Positions 41,110 through 49,004 of a DNA stretch of 60,155 nt are shown piece after piece (position 1 is the first letter of the stretch; each line of letters starts with the position of its first letter). Below the pieces are notes generated by a model. It was not told the DNA's origin, ran no database searches, and saw only the letters and a list, made by a program, of their open reading frames with translations. The DNA is from Acidobacteriaceae bacterium (GTDB lineage Bacteria; Acidobacteriota; Terriglobia; Terriglobales; Acidobacteriaceae). A program made the translations under genes and the position numbers. Where the stretch lies: positions 1 through 60,155 of the forward strand of contig PLGM01000189.1 of assembly GCA_003139795.1 (NCBI GenBank). Reading direction: 5' to 3'.

Positions 41110-41895
41110 TCATACAACAAGCACCTGGATGCCGTTGGCTTTGAAACCGGCGAGGGCGTCGGAGGTGATTCCGGAATCGGTGATAAGAATGTCGATGTCG
41201 GCGACGGGGCAGATGAGGGCGGGACTTACCATGGCGATCTTACTGGAATCGGCGACCACGATGACCTGCTTGGCCTGGCGGGCCATGGCGCGAAAGACAG
41301 CGGCTTCGTCGGGCTCAATGGTGGTGGCGCCGCGCCTGACATCGACGCCGCAGGCGCCGATGAAGGCCTTGTCGAGAAAGACTCCGCTCAACATCTCCAT
41401 GGCGGTGGGGCCGGTGAGAGAGAAGGCGCCCGCCCAGCGCATGGTTCCACCGGTGAGGGTGACATTCAAGGCGGCCTGGTGGTTCAACTCCATGCCGATA
41501 TTTACGGCATTGGTGATGATGTTGATGCCGCTGCGGTGACGGATGCAGCGGGCGACCTGGGTGGTTGTGGTTCCGGCGGTGAAGCCCACGGTTTCATGTT
41601 CGCGGATCAACTCCGCGGCGGCCAAGCCGATACGGCGCTTCTCCTCGGCAAAGCGTCCTTCGCGCTCCTGAAAGGAAGAGTCGAAGCGGAAGGGCTCGTA
41701 CTGGGTCTGGCCGGCGAGCTTGGCGCCGCCGTGAGTACGGTGGACGAGGCCACGCTGCTCAAGGCGGGTGAGGTCGCGGCGGACGCTGGCCGCGGAGGCG
41801 TCAAGCTGGGCGGCCAACTCATCGACGGAGGTGTTGCCGTGGCGCAACAGCACCTGGAGGATTCTCTTCGCGCGTTGATCTGTCTTTGTCGACAT
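41110..41895 (-). CDS. DeoR/GlpR-family transcriptional regulator
   Basis: A 261-residue repressor. The N-terminal winged helix (about 5-57) has RILQVLLRHGNTSVDELAAQ, then SVRRDLTRLEQRGLVHRTHGGA. A DeoR sensor domain follows with ETVGFTAGTTTTQVARCI, GIDV-like ACGVDVRRGATTIEPDEA and VIVVADSSKI, which bind a phosphorylated sugar in characterised members. It lies between cutC and the GH38 gene and is the likely local regulator of the glycan locus. The inverted repeat overlapping the receptor promoter (46685-46705) is a candidate target. The effector is unknown. Confidence 0.9.
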   Translation of the reverse strand: MSTKTDQRAKRILQVLLRHGNTSVDELAAQLDASAASVRRDLTRLEQRGLVHRTHGGAKLAGQTQYEPFRFDSSFQEREGRFAEEKRRIGLAAAELIREHETVGFTAGTTTTQVARCIRHRSGINIITNAVNIGMELNHQAALNVTLTGGTMRWAGAFSLTGPTAMEMLSGVFLDKAFIGACGVDVRRGATTIEPDEAAVFRAMARQAKQVIVVADSSKIAMVSPALICPVADIDILITDSGITSDALAGFKANGIQVLVV

Positions 41896-41994
41896 GGGAG
41901 TTCTGGAGCCAAGACGACGGTTCCCTACGCATTTTACATTCGACTCACGCCGGCTGGGATTCTTTTGTCAAGATGCGCAGAGCGCAGCCGCGGC

Positions 41995-42777
41995 TTAGCC
42001 GAAGCGCGCGCCGACCTGCTCGGCGGAAACGCGCTCGAGGGTGCGCACCAGGGCGCGCACGTTCTCTTCGCGCACGGAAAAGCGGCGGTATTCGCGATCG
42101 CGGAGGTCGCCCATGGCTAAACCCTGCTTGCGAAAGCGAACCGGGCTGGGGAAGGCGGTCCTGACGCTGGAATGGAACTCCGTGGCGCCGGTAGACTCAG
42201 CGATGGCGACGATATTATCGGGTGAGATGCCGCCGCCGGGCATGATGGCGATGCACCCATTGGCGGCCTGAACCATGTGGGCGATGGCGTCGATGCCGCG
42301 GGCGACGTCCGGCGCGCCGCCGGAGGTGAGGATGCGGGTTGCGCCCGTGGCAAGCACATCCTGCAGGGCCGCGGGCAGATCGGGCGTCATGTCGATGGCG
42401 CGGTGAAAGGTGACCGGCAGGGGGCGGGCAAGGTCGACCAAGTGTCGCGTGCGGGCGACATCGACGCGACCTTGCTGGTCCAAGATGCCGAGGACGATGC
42501 CGTCGGCGCCGAGACGACGCGCATGGCCGATCTCCTCCCGCATGACCTCGAATTCGAGATCGGTATAACAGAAGTCGCCGCCACGGGGGCGAATCATGAC
42601 GAACAGATCGATGGTAACGCGGCGGCGGACGGAGGCGATCAATCCAGCGCCGGGGGTGATGCCGCCTTCGAGCAGATCGGAGCAGAGTTCAACGCGTTTT
42701 GCGCCACCGCGCTCAGCCGCGATCGCAGACTCCACGGAATCGATACACACTTCAAGGTCCATGTGACTGCGTCCCAT
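41995..42777 (-). CDS. cutC: CutC-family TIM-barrel protein
   Basis: A 260-residue protein with CutC hallmarks: LEVCIDSVESAIAAERGGAK, RVELCSDLLEGGITPGAGLI, VMIRPRGGDFCYTDLE, GIVLGILDQQGRVD, FHRAIDMTPD, LTSGGAPDVARGI and IMPGGGI, ending near EFHSSVR. CutC was named for copper tolerance in E. coli, but its biochemical role is disputed. Here it is encoded between a TonB receptor and a DeoR regulator/GH38 gene, which favours a role in sugar handling. The start could be Met6. No copper-related gene is nearby. Confidence 0.88.
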   Translation of the reverse strand: MGRSHMDLEVCIDSVESAIAAERGGAKRVELCSDLLEGGITPGAGLIASVRRRVTIDLFVMIRPRGGDFCYTDLEFEVMREEIGHARRLGADGIVLGILDQQGRVDVARTRHLVDLARPLPVTFHRAIDMTPDLPAALQDVLATGATRILTSGGAPDVARGIDAIAHMVQAANGCIAIMPGGGISPDNIVAIAESTGATEFHSSVRTAFPSPVRFRKQGLAMGDLRDREYRRFSVREENVRALVRTLERVSAEQVGARFG

Positions 42778-42882
42778 TCAAAAAATCGTGGTCCCGCCGA
42801 TCATCGTTGCATCCGGCCAGGGCCGCGAAGCGTGAAGGCCCGGTAAGTGCGGCTGCCGCGATGATATGCGGCAGCCCTCAAA

Positions 42883-45800
42883 TTAGAAGGTGTACTTGGC
42901 GGAGAACTGCAGGTGGCGCTCGACCGAGCGTGTGCCTTGCAGGGAGACATTGCCGAAGTTTGTATCGCCAATGCCGGTGTCCGGATTGCCGTTGCTGACG
43001 ATGTTGAAGGCGTTGAAGGCATCGAAGCGGAAACCGATGCTGTGTTCGCCGATGATGTGGAAGTCCTTGAAGGCCGACATATCCACGTTGAGGTAGCCGG
43101 GGCCGCGCACGGCGCCGTTGTGGGAGGTGCCGAAGGCGTTGTTGGCGGGCACTCCAAAGGCGCAGGTGCCATCGTCCACTCCCGCCGTCAAGCAGGGAAC
43201 AGCCGAAGGATCGGTGCCGAACCAGTTCCCCAGGCTGCGGCCGCGGACATTCAGCTTGCGGTACTGGTTGACGCGGTTGGGTCCGTAGCTGTTGGAGTTG
43301 GTGGATCCGCCCAAAATGGTCTGCGGGAAGCCGGAGTAGACGATGCCGGCGGTAGAGACTTTCCAGCCGCCAATGACTTCGTCGAGCACCCGGCTGGCCG
43401 ACGAGAAGTACTCCTTGCCGCGACCGACCGGCAGAGCGTATACGCCGGTGCCGGAGAAGTTGTGCTTGATGTCGTAGCCTGCCGGGCCGTCGCTGGCGCC
43501 GCTGTTGTAATAGTTCTCGAAAGCTCCGGCACTGCCATAGCCGCTTACGTTCAAGGAGTAGTTGCCGAGGCTGTTGGTCATGGCCTTGCCCCAGGTGTAG
43601 TTGGCGGTGAACTCCAGACCATGATGGAGGCGCTGGCGGAGCACCACCTGGAGCGCGTTGTAGTTCATCATGGCGCGCGACTCAGTGATCAGCAGGCCGC
43701 CGGAGCCGCCCACGCCCAGCGCGGAGTCAGATGTGGGGTCAGTGTTGGTCACGGTGGCGCCGATGTACGGGCTGTTGTAGAACGGGGCCGAGGTCTGATC
43801 GCCGTTCACTGTGTACTGATTTACGTTGCCGTAGTCTTCAATGTGCTGGCCCGTCTCACCCAGGTAGCCGGCCTGCACCGACATGGTGCGGGTGAGCGCG
43901 TATTCCAGCGTCAAGTTGAACTCCTGCACATAGGCCGGCTGGATATTCTGCGGATAGGCGGTGTAACCGTTGTTGGAACTGCTGTACTGAACGGAGGTGT
44001 CGGAGGCGGTGAAGCCCTCCTCGGCGGTGTTGGGCGTGGACACGGCTCCAGGCGTTGGGCTGGCTACCGAGAAGCCGGCCGCCTGCAGGAAGGGCGCAAT
44101 GGCGGTGAGGCGCTGATTGAACGAATTGCCTTCGAAGAAGCTGGTGGCGCCGTAGCCGCCGCGCACCACAAAGCGGTCGTTCAGTTGATAGGCAAAGCCG
44201 ATGTGCGGCATCCACTGCCGGTAGTTGGGCTGGTAGCAGGCCAGGTTGGCGCACAGGCCCGATCCCTGTAGACCGGAGTCGGGAAGCAGAGCGGCCGCTG
44301 GAATGTGGCCGGCATAGAGAATCTGCCCGGTGGTGAGATCGATGTTTCCGGTTCTGTCCTGCTCTTCGACCCAGGGCTCGTCGAACTCGTAACGGACGCC
44401 GAAGACCAGCGTCAGATTGGGGGACACCTTGAAGTTATCCTGCGCAAAGCCGGCCGTGCGCCATTGGCGCTGCCCGACGTTGACGCTGGACAGAGTTACG
44501 CCGCCGGATTGGACGCGGTCGAGCACAAAATCCGCGGGTCCGTAGCCGCTGGAGCCGGCGCCATTCGAGGTGAATTCGCCGGAGTAGTTCAGCGAACCGA
44601 GGTAGCCGTCGTTGTTGCCGGTGGGGTAGTTGTTCTGGTAGCGGCGGGCTTCAATACCCATGCTGATGTAGTGCCTTCCGCGCTGCCAGGTCAGGCTGTC
44701 GATGTAGCTGTAGGTGTTGTCGATTACGCCGCCATTGTAAGCCGTTGTGCCCACGTCGCTGAGGCCGTTGTTGAGGCCCTGGTTGGTAAAGCCGTTAAAC
44801 CTCTGGTTGGGGAAGCTGATGCCGACCTTGGTGTTGCCCGAGGTTCCGAATTCGCCCGTTGGATCCTCAGGGTATCCTGTATTCCAGTCGGTGCGCGTAA
44901 AGCCGATACGCGCCGAGTTGACCAGTGACGTGGAAAAGGTGCGAACCCAGTTGAGGCCGGTGATCCAGGTGGGATAGAGATTGAATCCCGGAAAGCTGAT
45001 GGCCAGAACCGGGGTCGATCCGTCATAGGCGTGGGAGATGGAATAGAATCCCGTAATCTTGTCCTTTGCGTGGGGGTCGTATTCGATCTTGACGTCGCCC
45101 TGGTTGTTGGCGTTAAAGCTGCGCGATGGGGCCTCGTAGTTGCTGTTCGCGATTCCATCTTTGGGGGGCAGGCATTTGCCGTTGCTGGGGGTGACAGGAT
45201 TGGCGCCGCCGCAATCCGGGTAGAGTGTCGGATTGGCAAAGAGAAATTTGGCGACCGGATTTGTGATCGGAACGCCCTGGTTGTTGGTATAGGGCGCAAA
45301 CGGGGTGGTGGCATTTAACGGGTCATAGAGCTGGATGGGACTCGTTCCAGTCAGCAGGACCGAGAAGTCGCCGTTACGCATGGCGTCCGGAATCAAGCTT
45401 GCCTGACCCAATCCGCCAACGTGATGGCGCGATCCCAGGTAATCGCCGAAGAAGAACAGCTTGTTGTGCAGAATGGGTCCGCCCACGGAGCCCCCGAACT
45501 GCGCCTGGGAATAGGGGTTGATGGGGGTAACTGGTGATGTCTGGCCGTTCCCGTAGGAGTTCGCGTCGAACCGGTAATCCTGCACGTAACCGTAAGCCGA
45601 ACCGTGAAACCGGTTGGTTCCGCTCTTCAGCACCGCGACCACGCCGGCGCCGTTCACATTGCCGTAGTCGGTTGGAGAATCCGCCGTAATCACCTGGATC
45701 TCTTCGAGCGCTTCCGGCGCGGGACTGTAGGAGATCAGGTTGTTATACGTCTCGTTCATGTCGATGCCGTCCAGCGTGTAGTTGTTCGCCTGGGCGCGGT

Positions 45801-46374
45801 TGCCGTCGAAGTTGGGGGTGTCGGAGTTATAGGTGCTGCGTTCGATGCTGGTCTGACCGCCGGTTCCGTAGGTGGTCACGGCGCCGGGAACGTACAGCGT
45901 GAGGGCGGAAAAATCCAGGCCGTTGAGCGGGAAGTTGGAGATGGTGTTGGCGGTGAAGGTGCTGTCCAGGGTGGGGTCGGTGGTGTTGAGGATGGGCGCG
46001 GCGGCCGAGACGTTGACGGTCGTCGCAGAACTGCCCACTGCCAGCTTGACGTTGAAGTTCGCGGTTTGCAGGACTTCCAATGCGAATGCCGGCAGCGTCT
46101 CCGTGTTGAACCCGTCTGCCCGCACACTCAACTGATAGTGGCCGATGGGCAGAAAGTCGATGTGATAGAGGCCGGTTGAATTGGTGGTTGTGGACGTATC
46201 CACGCCGGTGTCGAGGTTATGGGTTACGACGTGAGCGCCGGAAACGACTGCGCCCGTCGGATCAGTGACTTCACCTGTTATGGAGCCATTGACGCTCTGG
46301 CCAAGGGCCATTGGGATGCACGCCATGATGGCGATCACACATCCGAAGACAAGCCTCAGGAGTCTGGTTTTCAT
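42883..46374 (-). CDS. TonB-dependent receptor, Oar-like, of the glycan locus
   Basis: A 1163-residue outer-membrane protein. The signal peptide (LVFGCVIAIMACIPMALG) is followed by a carboxypeptidase-regulatory-like domain (about 29-110; GSITGEVTDPTGAVVSGAHV, YHIDFLPIGHYQLSV). The plug (about 130-260) has FPLNGLDFSALTLYVPG, then NNYTLDGIDMNETYNNL and VITADSPTDYGNVNGAGV. A long beta-barrel ends VERHLQFSAKYTF. GAGG precedes the ATG. It heads the run receptor-cutC-deoR-GH38-MFS-GH18-GH29 and so probably imports the oligosaccharides these enzymes process. It shares architecture but limited sequence with the receptor at 10714. Confidence 0.92.
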   Translation of the reverse strand: MKTRLLRLVFGCVIAIMACIPMALGQSVNGSITGEVTDPTGAVVSGAHVVTHNLDTGVDTSTTTNSTGLYHIDFLPIGHYQLSVRADGFNTETLPAFALEVLQTANFNVKLAVGSSATTVNVSAAAPILNTTDPTLDSTFTANTISNFPLNGLDFSALTLYVPGAVTTYGTGGQTSIERSTYNSDTPNFDGNRAQANNYTLDGIDMNETYNNLISYSPAPEALEEIQVITADSPTDYGNVNGAGVVAVLKSGTNRFHGSAYGYVQDYRFDANSYGNGQTSPVTPINPYSQAQFGGSVGGPILHNKLFFFGDYLGSRHHVGGLGQASLIPDAMRNGDFSVLLTGTSPIQLYDPLNATTPFAPYTNNQGVPITNPVAKFLFANPTLYPDCGGANPVTPSNGKCLPPKDGIANSNYEAPSRSFNANNQGDVKIEYDPHAKDKITGFYSISHAYDGSTPVLAISFPGFNLYPTWITGLNWVRTFSTSLVNSARIGFTRTDWNTGYPEDPTGEFGTSGNTKVGISFPNQRFNGFTNQGLNNGLSDVGTTAYNGGVIDNTYSYIDSLTWQRGRHYISMGIEARRYQNNYPTGNNDGYLGSLNYSGEFTSNGAGSSGYGPADFVLDRVQSGGVTLSSVNVGQRQWRTAGFAQDNFKVSPNLTLVFGVRYEFDEPWVEEQDRTGNIDLTTGQILYAGHIPAAALLPDSGLQGSGLCANLACYQPNYRQWMPHIGFAYQLNDRFVVRGGYGATSFFEGNSFNQRLTAIAPFLQAAGFSVASPTPGAVSTPNTAEEGFTASDTSVQYSSSNNGYTAYPQNIQPAYVQEFNLTLEYALTRTMSVQAGYLGETGQHIEDYGNVNQYTVNGDQTSAPFYNSPYIGATVTNTDPTSDSALGVGGSGGLLITESRAMMNYNALQVVLRQRLHHGLEFTANYTWGKAMTNSLGNYSLNVSGYGSAGAFENYYNSGASDGPAGYDIKHNFSGTGVYALPVGRGKEYFSSASRVLDEVIGGWKVSTAGIVYSGFPQTILGGSTNSNSYGPNRVNQYRKLNVRGRSLGNWFGTDPSAVPCLTAGVDDGTCAFGVPANNAFGTSHNGAVRGPGYLNVDMSAFKDFHIIGEHSIGFRFDAFNAFNIVSNGNPDTGIGDTNFGNVSLQGTRSVERHLQFSAKYTF

Positions 46375-46668
46375 TTGGGCCTCATTCTGTTCGTTGCGTC
46401 GGATTCATCTGTTTTCAGCGCGGTGGCCGATGGGATGGATTCCCCGCTGTCATGGTCTGGCCGTTTGAATTACCGCTCAGGGATTTCCGGGCATCCGTAG
46501 AACGGCGTACGTGGATTGAAGGCATCACCTCGGCGCCTTCCTTCCCATGCGAACCTTCCCTGGCAAACGTGGGACAAGAGAAACCGGATTCTGCTCGAAG
46601 CGCACGGGTATTCCTGGCGACCGGATTCTTGGAAGTACGACTTAGAGCCAGTCCTGCATTCGAGCAGA
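46375..46668. other. Long 5' leader of the glycan-locus receptor
   Basis: No gene is credible here. If the promoter at 46669-46698 is used, the transcript has about 290 untranslated bases before the receptor ATG. No known riboswitch was recognised in it. Confidence 0.35.
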
Positions 46669-46698
46669 ATAGTAGCAAAACATTGATTAAATGGTCAA
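46669..46698 (-). promoter_or_regulatory. Sigma-70-type promoter of the glycan locus
   Basis: On the minus strand TTGACC (46698-46693) and TACTAT (46674-46669) are 18 bases apart. They sit in an unusually AT-rich island (about 46665-46770) within G+C-rich DNA, as expected of a strong promoter for an outer-membrane receptor operon. Confidence 0.55.
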
Positions 46699-46705
46699 GT
46701 TAATC
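46685..46705. promoter_or_regulatory. Inverted repeat overlapping the -35 box of the receptor promoter
   Basis: GATTAA (46685-46690) and TTAATC (46700-46705) are perfect inverted arms around nine bases that contain the -35 box. A protein bound here would block transcription. The DeoR-type regulator at 41110 is the nearest candidate; this link is inference. Confidence 0.4.
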
Positions 46706-46808
46706 CAAAAATAGAGAACATATGAGCGAAAATGAGAGAATAGAAGACGAATATCGAAACGAAACGCGAGGATAGTGAAGTTGGGGGAGCGGGCTCTACG
46801 CGCGCCGG

Positions 46809-47627
46809 TTAATTGTCGTCGGTGATCTTGCGCCAGGCACCGGAACGGGGGGCTGGTCCGGGAGCGGAGAGATTGATTTTGGTGCGGGGCAGGACGACCA
46901 GATCGACGCGGCGATTCTCTGCGCGGCCGTCGGCGGTTTCATTGCTGGCTACGGGGTGGAACTCGGCGTAGCCGGCGGCGGAGATGCGGTCGGGGGGCAT
47001 GGCCTTGAGGTCGAGGAAGATGCGGGCGATGCGGGTGGCGCGGGCGGAGGAGAGTTCCCAGTTGGAGTCGAATTCGGGGGTGTGGATGGGGACGTTGTCG
47101 GTGTGGCCCTCGATGCGCAGGTCGTAGGGGGTGCGGCCCAGGGAAGCGGCGATCTGGCGCAGGGTGGGGAGAGTCTCGGGCCTGGGGGTTGCGGAGCCGG
47201 AGGCGAAGAAGCCGGCTTCGCGCAGGCTGATGACCAGCCCGTCGCGGCCCATCTTGATGGACACGGTGTGGGAGGCGACCTGGTTGGAGAGCGTCTGCTC
47301 AAGTTCGCGGCGGATATGGTCCAGGTCCTCCTTGACCCTGGCGGGAGAGAGAAGATCCTCACCCATGACGATATTTATGGGCATGAGCGCCTTTTCTGCG
47401 CCGGAGGCGTCTGCGGCGTTAGAGGGGTGGCGCGAGGCGTCGGGAAACAGGCCCAGGGAGCGGAAGGCGGAGTCGATGGAGGCGGAGATTTGCACCTGCT
47501 TTTTCTGATCGGCTTTGGCGAAGGCGTAAAGGACGACAAAAAAGCCGAACAGGAGGGTGATGAAGTCGGCGTAGGAGACCAGCCAGCGATCCTGGCTGAC
47601 GCGGCTCCTGTGGACGCGGGGATTCAT
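46809..47627 (-). CDS. motB: Flagellar stator protein MotB
   Basis: A 272-residue stator subunit. One transmembrane helix (about 18-38) contains the proton-accepting D21 in SYADFITLLFGFFVVLYAF. A plug/linker follows, then an OmpA-like peptidoglycan-binding domain (about 140-250) with LRIEGHTDNVPIHTPEFDSN, then WELSSARA and GRAENRRVDL. Its start overlaps the stop of motA by four bases, so the two are translationally coupled. Together they form the proton channel that drives the flagellar motor. The charged tail (ISL..RTKI...RSGAWRKITDDN) is not conserved. Confidence 0.95.
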   Translation of the reverse strand: MNPRVHRSRVSQDRWLVSYADFITLLFGFFVVLYAFAKADQKKQVQISASIDSAFRSLGLFPDASRHPSNAADASGAEKALMPINIVMGEDLLSPARVKEDLDHIRRELEQTLSNQVASHTVSIKMGRDGLVISLREAGFFASGSATPRPETLPTLRQIAASLGRTPYDLRIEGHTDNVPIHTPEFDSNWELSSARATRIARIFLDLKAMPPDRISAAGYAEFHPVASNETADGRAENRRVDLVVLPRTKINLSAPGPAPRSGAWRKITDDN

Positions 47628-48397
47628 GCGGCGCGCTCCTTCTTGTTGCGGGTTGAGTCATCGATAAAACCACCCAGCTTGATCTCGAGCATGCGCGGGT
47701 TCATGCCCTCGAGAATGGAAATCACGCCCTCGAGCATCATCTCGCGGCGCAGGTGTTCGTCGCGGATGCGGATGCGCATCTTGCCGGCGAAGGGGAGGAA
47801 GAAGAGGTTGGCGATACCGACCCCGTAGATGGTGGCGACGAAGGCCACGGCGATGCCGCGGCCGACCTCCTGAATGTTGTCAAGATGCTGCATGACCTGA
47901 ATAAGGCCGAGCACCGCGCCGAGGATGCCGATGGTGGGCGAGAAGCCGCCCGCCGACTCGAATACGGCGGGCAGCCGTTCATCGCTTTCGCAGGTGGAGT
48001 CGAGGCTGACGCGCATGATTCTGCGCAACTCGCTGGGCTCAGTGCCATCGACGGCGAGCATGAGGGATTGGCGGAGGAACGGGTCCTGGATGGTCTGCAG
48101 GTCGCTGTCGAGCGAGACGACGCCGTTGCGGCGGGCCTTGTTAGCGAAGGAGACCATGAGGCGGATAAGCTGGCCGTTGTGCTTGCGGGGCGCGGCGAAG
48201 ACGCGGCCGAGGCTGCGGAAGGCGGCGATGACGGTGTTGAGGGGGAACTGCAGGAGCACCGCGCCCATGGTGCCGCCAAAGACGATGAGGGCCGCAGTGG
48301 GCTGCAGGATCTGGCTGAGGTTTCCGCCCTCGATGAGCAAGCCGGCGACAATGCCGGCGATGGCCAGGATAACTCCGCCAATGCTCGATTTATCCAT
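47624..48397 (-). CDS. motA: Flagellar stator protein MotA
   Basis: A 257-residue inner-membrane protein with four helices (about 7-25, 31-53, 148-168 and 180-205). Landmarks are GGVILAIAGIVAGLLIEGGN, then the cytoplasmic loop with RRNGVVSLDSDLQTIQDPFLR and the MotA/TolQ core GFSPTIGILGAVLGLIQVMQ, then LDN..EVGRGIAVAFVATIYGVG. It joins MotB in the A5B2 stator. AGGAG lies upstream. It follows flbD by 48 bases on the same transcript. Confidence 0.95.
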   Translation of the reverse strand: MDKSSIGGVILAIAGIVAGLLIEGGNLSQILQPTAALIVFGGTMGAVLLQFPLNTVIAAFRSLGRVFAAPRKHNGQLIRLMVSFANKARRNGVVSLDSDLQTIQDPFLRQSLMLAVDGTEPSELRRIMRVSLDSTCESDERLPAVFESAGGFSPTIGILGAVLGLIQVMQHLDNIQEVGRGIAVAFVATIYGVGIANLFFLPFAGKMRIRIRDEHLRREMMLEGVISILEGMNPRMLEIKLGGFIDDSTRNKKERAA

Positions 48398-48445
48398 GAA
48401 ACGCTCCTTCAGAAACCGGGTACCGGGACGCCGGCTCTTTCTCGC

Positions 48446-48754
48446 TTAACGTTCGGGGTCCGGTTTGCGCAGGGGGGGCGGTGGCGCGGCGCCTGATTGG
48501 TCCGCAACGTCGAGGCTGGCGATGGAGACAACACGCTGCAGATCGCCGTAGGAGGGCAGTCGCCGGGCCACCTGTGCCAGCAGGCGCGCGCGATAGGCGA
48601 GCACCCGCTCGGTAACTTCGGCGCAGGTCTCGCGCACGATCAGCTTCTCACCGTTGATGAGGGTGAGCATGGTGTCCGGGGCAGCTTCGGCGGTCTTGAT
48701 GAGATCGCTGTTGAGCACGATGGGGATGCTGTTGAGACGAGTAAGTTGGATCAT
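48446..48754 (-). CDS. flbD: FlbD-family flagellar protein
   Basis: A 102-residue protein whose first 60 residues form the FlbD domain (PF06289): MIQLTRLNSIPIVLNSDLIK, then ETAPDT-like AEAAPDTMLTLINGEKLIVRE. The family sits beside motAB in many bacteria and its exact role is unclear; this is not the Caulobacter regulator of the same name. The remaining 40 residues, ending in a proline-rich tail (GAAPPPPLRKPDPER), are an extension. It is the first gene after the minus-strand FliA promoter. Confidence 0.88.
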   Translation of the reverse strand: MIQLTRLNSIPIVLNSDLIKTAEAAPDTMLTLINGEKLIVRETCAEVTERVLAYRARLLAQVARRLPSYGDLQRVVSIASLDVADQSGAAPPPPLRKPDPER

Positions 48755-48780
48755 CGCCCTGGGAAACTCCTTTGCGGGAG

Positions 48781-48807
48781 TTATCGGCGGGCTGCGGGAA
48801 AGGTTAA
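48781..48807 (-). promoter_or_regulatory. FliA (sigma-28) promoter for flbD-motA-motB
   Basis: On the minus strand TTAA (48807-48804), a 15-base spacer and GCCGATAA (48788-48781) match the enteric sigma-28 consensus TAAA-N15-GCCGATAA with a perfect -10. The expected transcript start is about 20 bases before the flbD ATG. Confidence 0.7.
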
Positions 48808-48832
48808 AGAATTAGAACAAAAGTGTTGTAAG

Positions 48833-48848
48833 TGTCCCCGGCGGGACA
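48833..48848. other. Short hairpin between divergent flagellar promoters
   Basis: GTCCC-CGGCGG-type stem: GTCCC and GGGAC flank CGGC, followed by further GC-rich DNA. It lies between the two FliA promoters. It may be a transcription block or just GC-rich DNA. Confidence 0.25.
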
Positions 48849-48863
48849 GTCGGGGTGGGGGGA

Positions 48864-48890
48864 TAAAGTCCATAACTCCGGGGCCGAAGA
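48864..48890 (+). promoter_or_regulatory. FliA (sigma-28) promoter for flagellin
   Basis: TAAA (48864-48867), a 15-base spacer and GCCGAAGA (48883-48890; 6 of 8 to GCCGATAA). It lies about 115 bases before fliC and is divergent from the flbD promoter, fitting late flagellar class expression. Confidence 0.6.
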
Positions 48891-49004
48891 AGGGACCAGA
48901 TGCGACGGTTCCCGAGCTGGAAACAGCCACCCAGGGTAAGCAAAAAATGTGGGGGCGCTTTCGGGGAAGGGCCGTAAATCCACGCATCCCACAAGGAGAA
49001 CCCC

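Noticed and set aside
42913-44271. A 452-codon plus-strand open frame, Val/Gly/Ala-rich
   Set aside because: Antisense to the barrel of the TonB receptor.
46415-46678. An 87-codon minus-strand frame before the receptor gene
   Set aside because: No ribosome-binding site, no similarity, and it overlaps the predicted promoter and leader.
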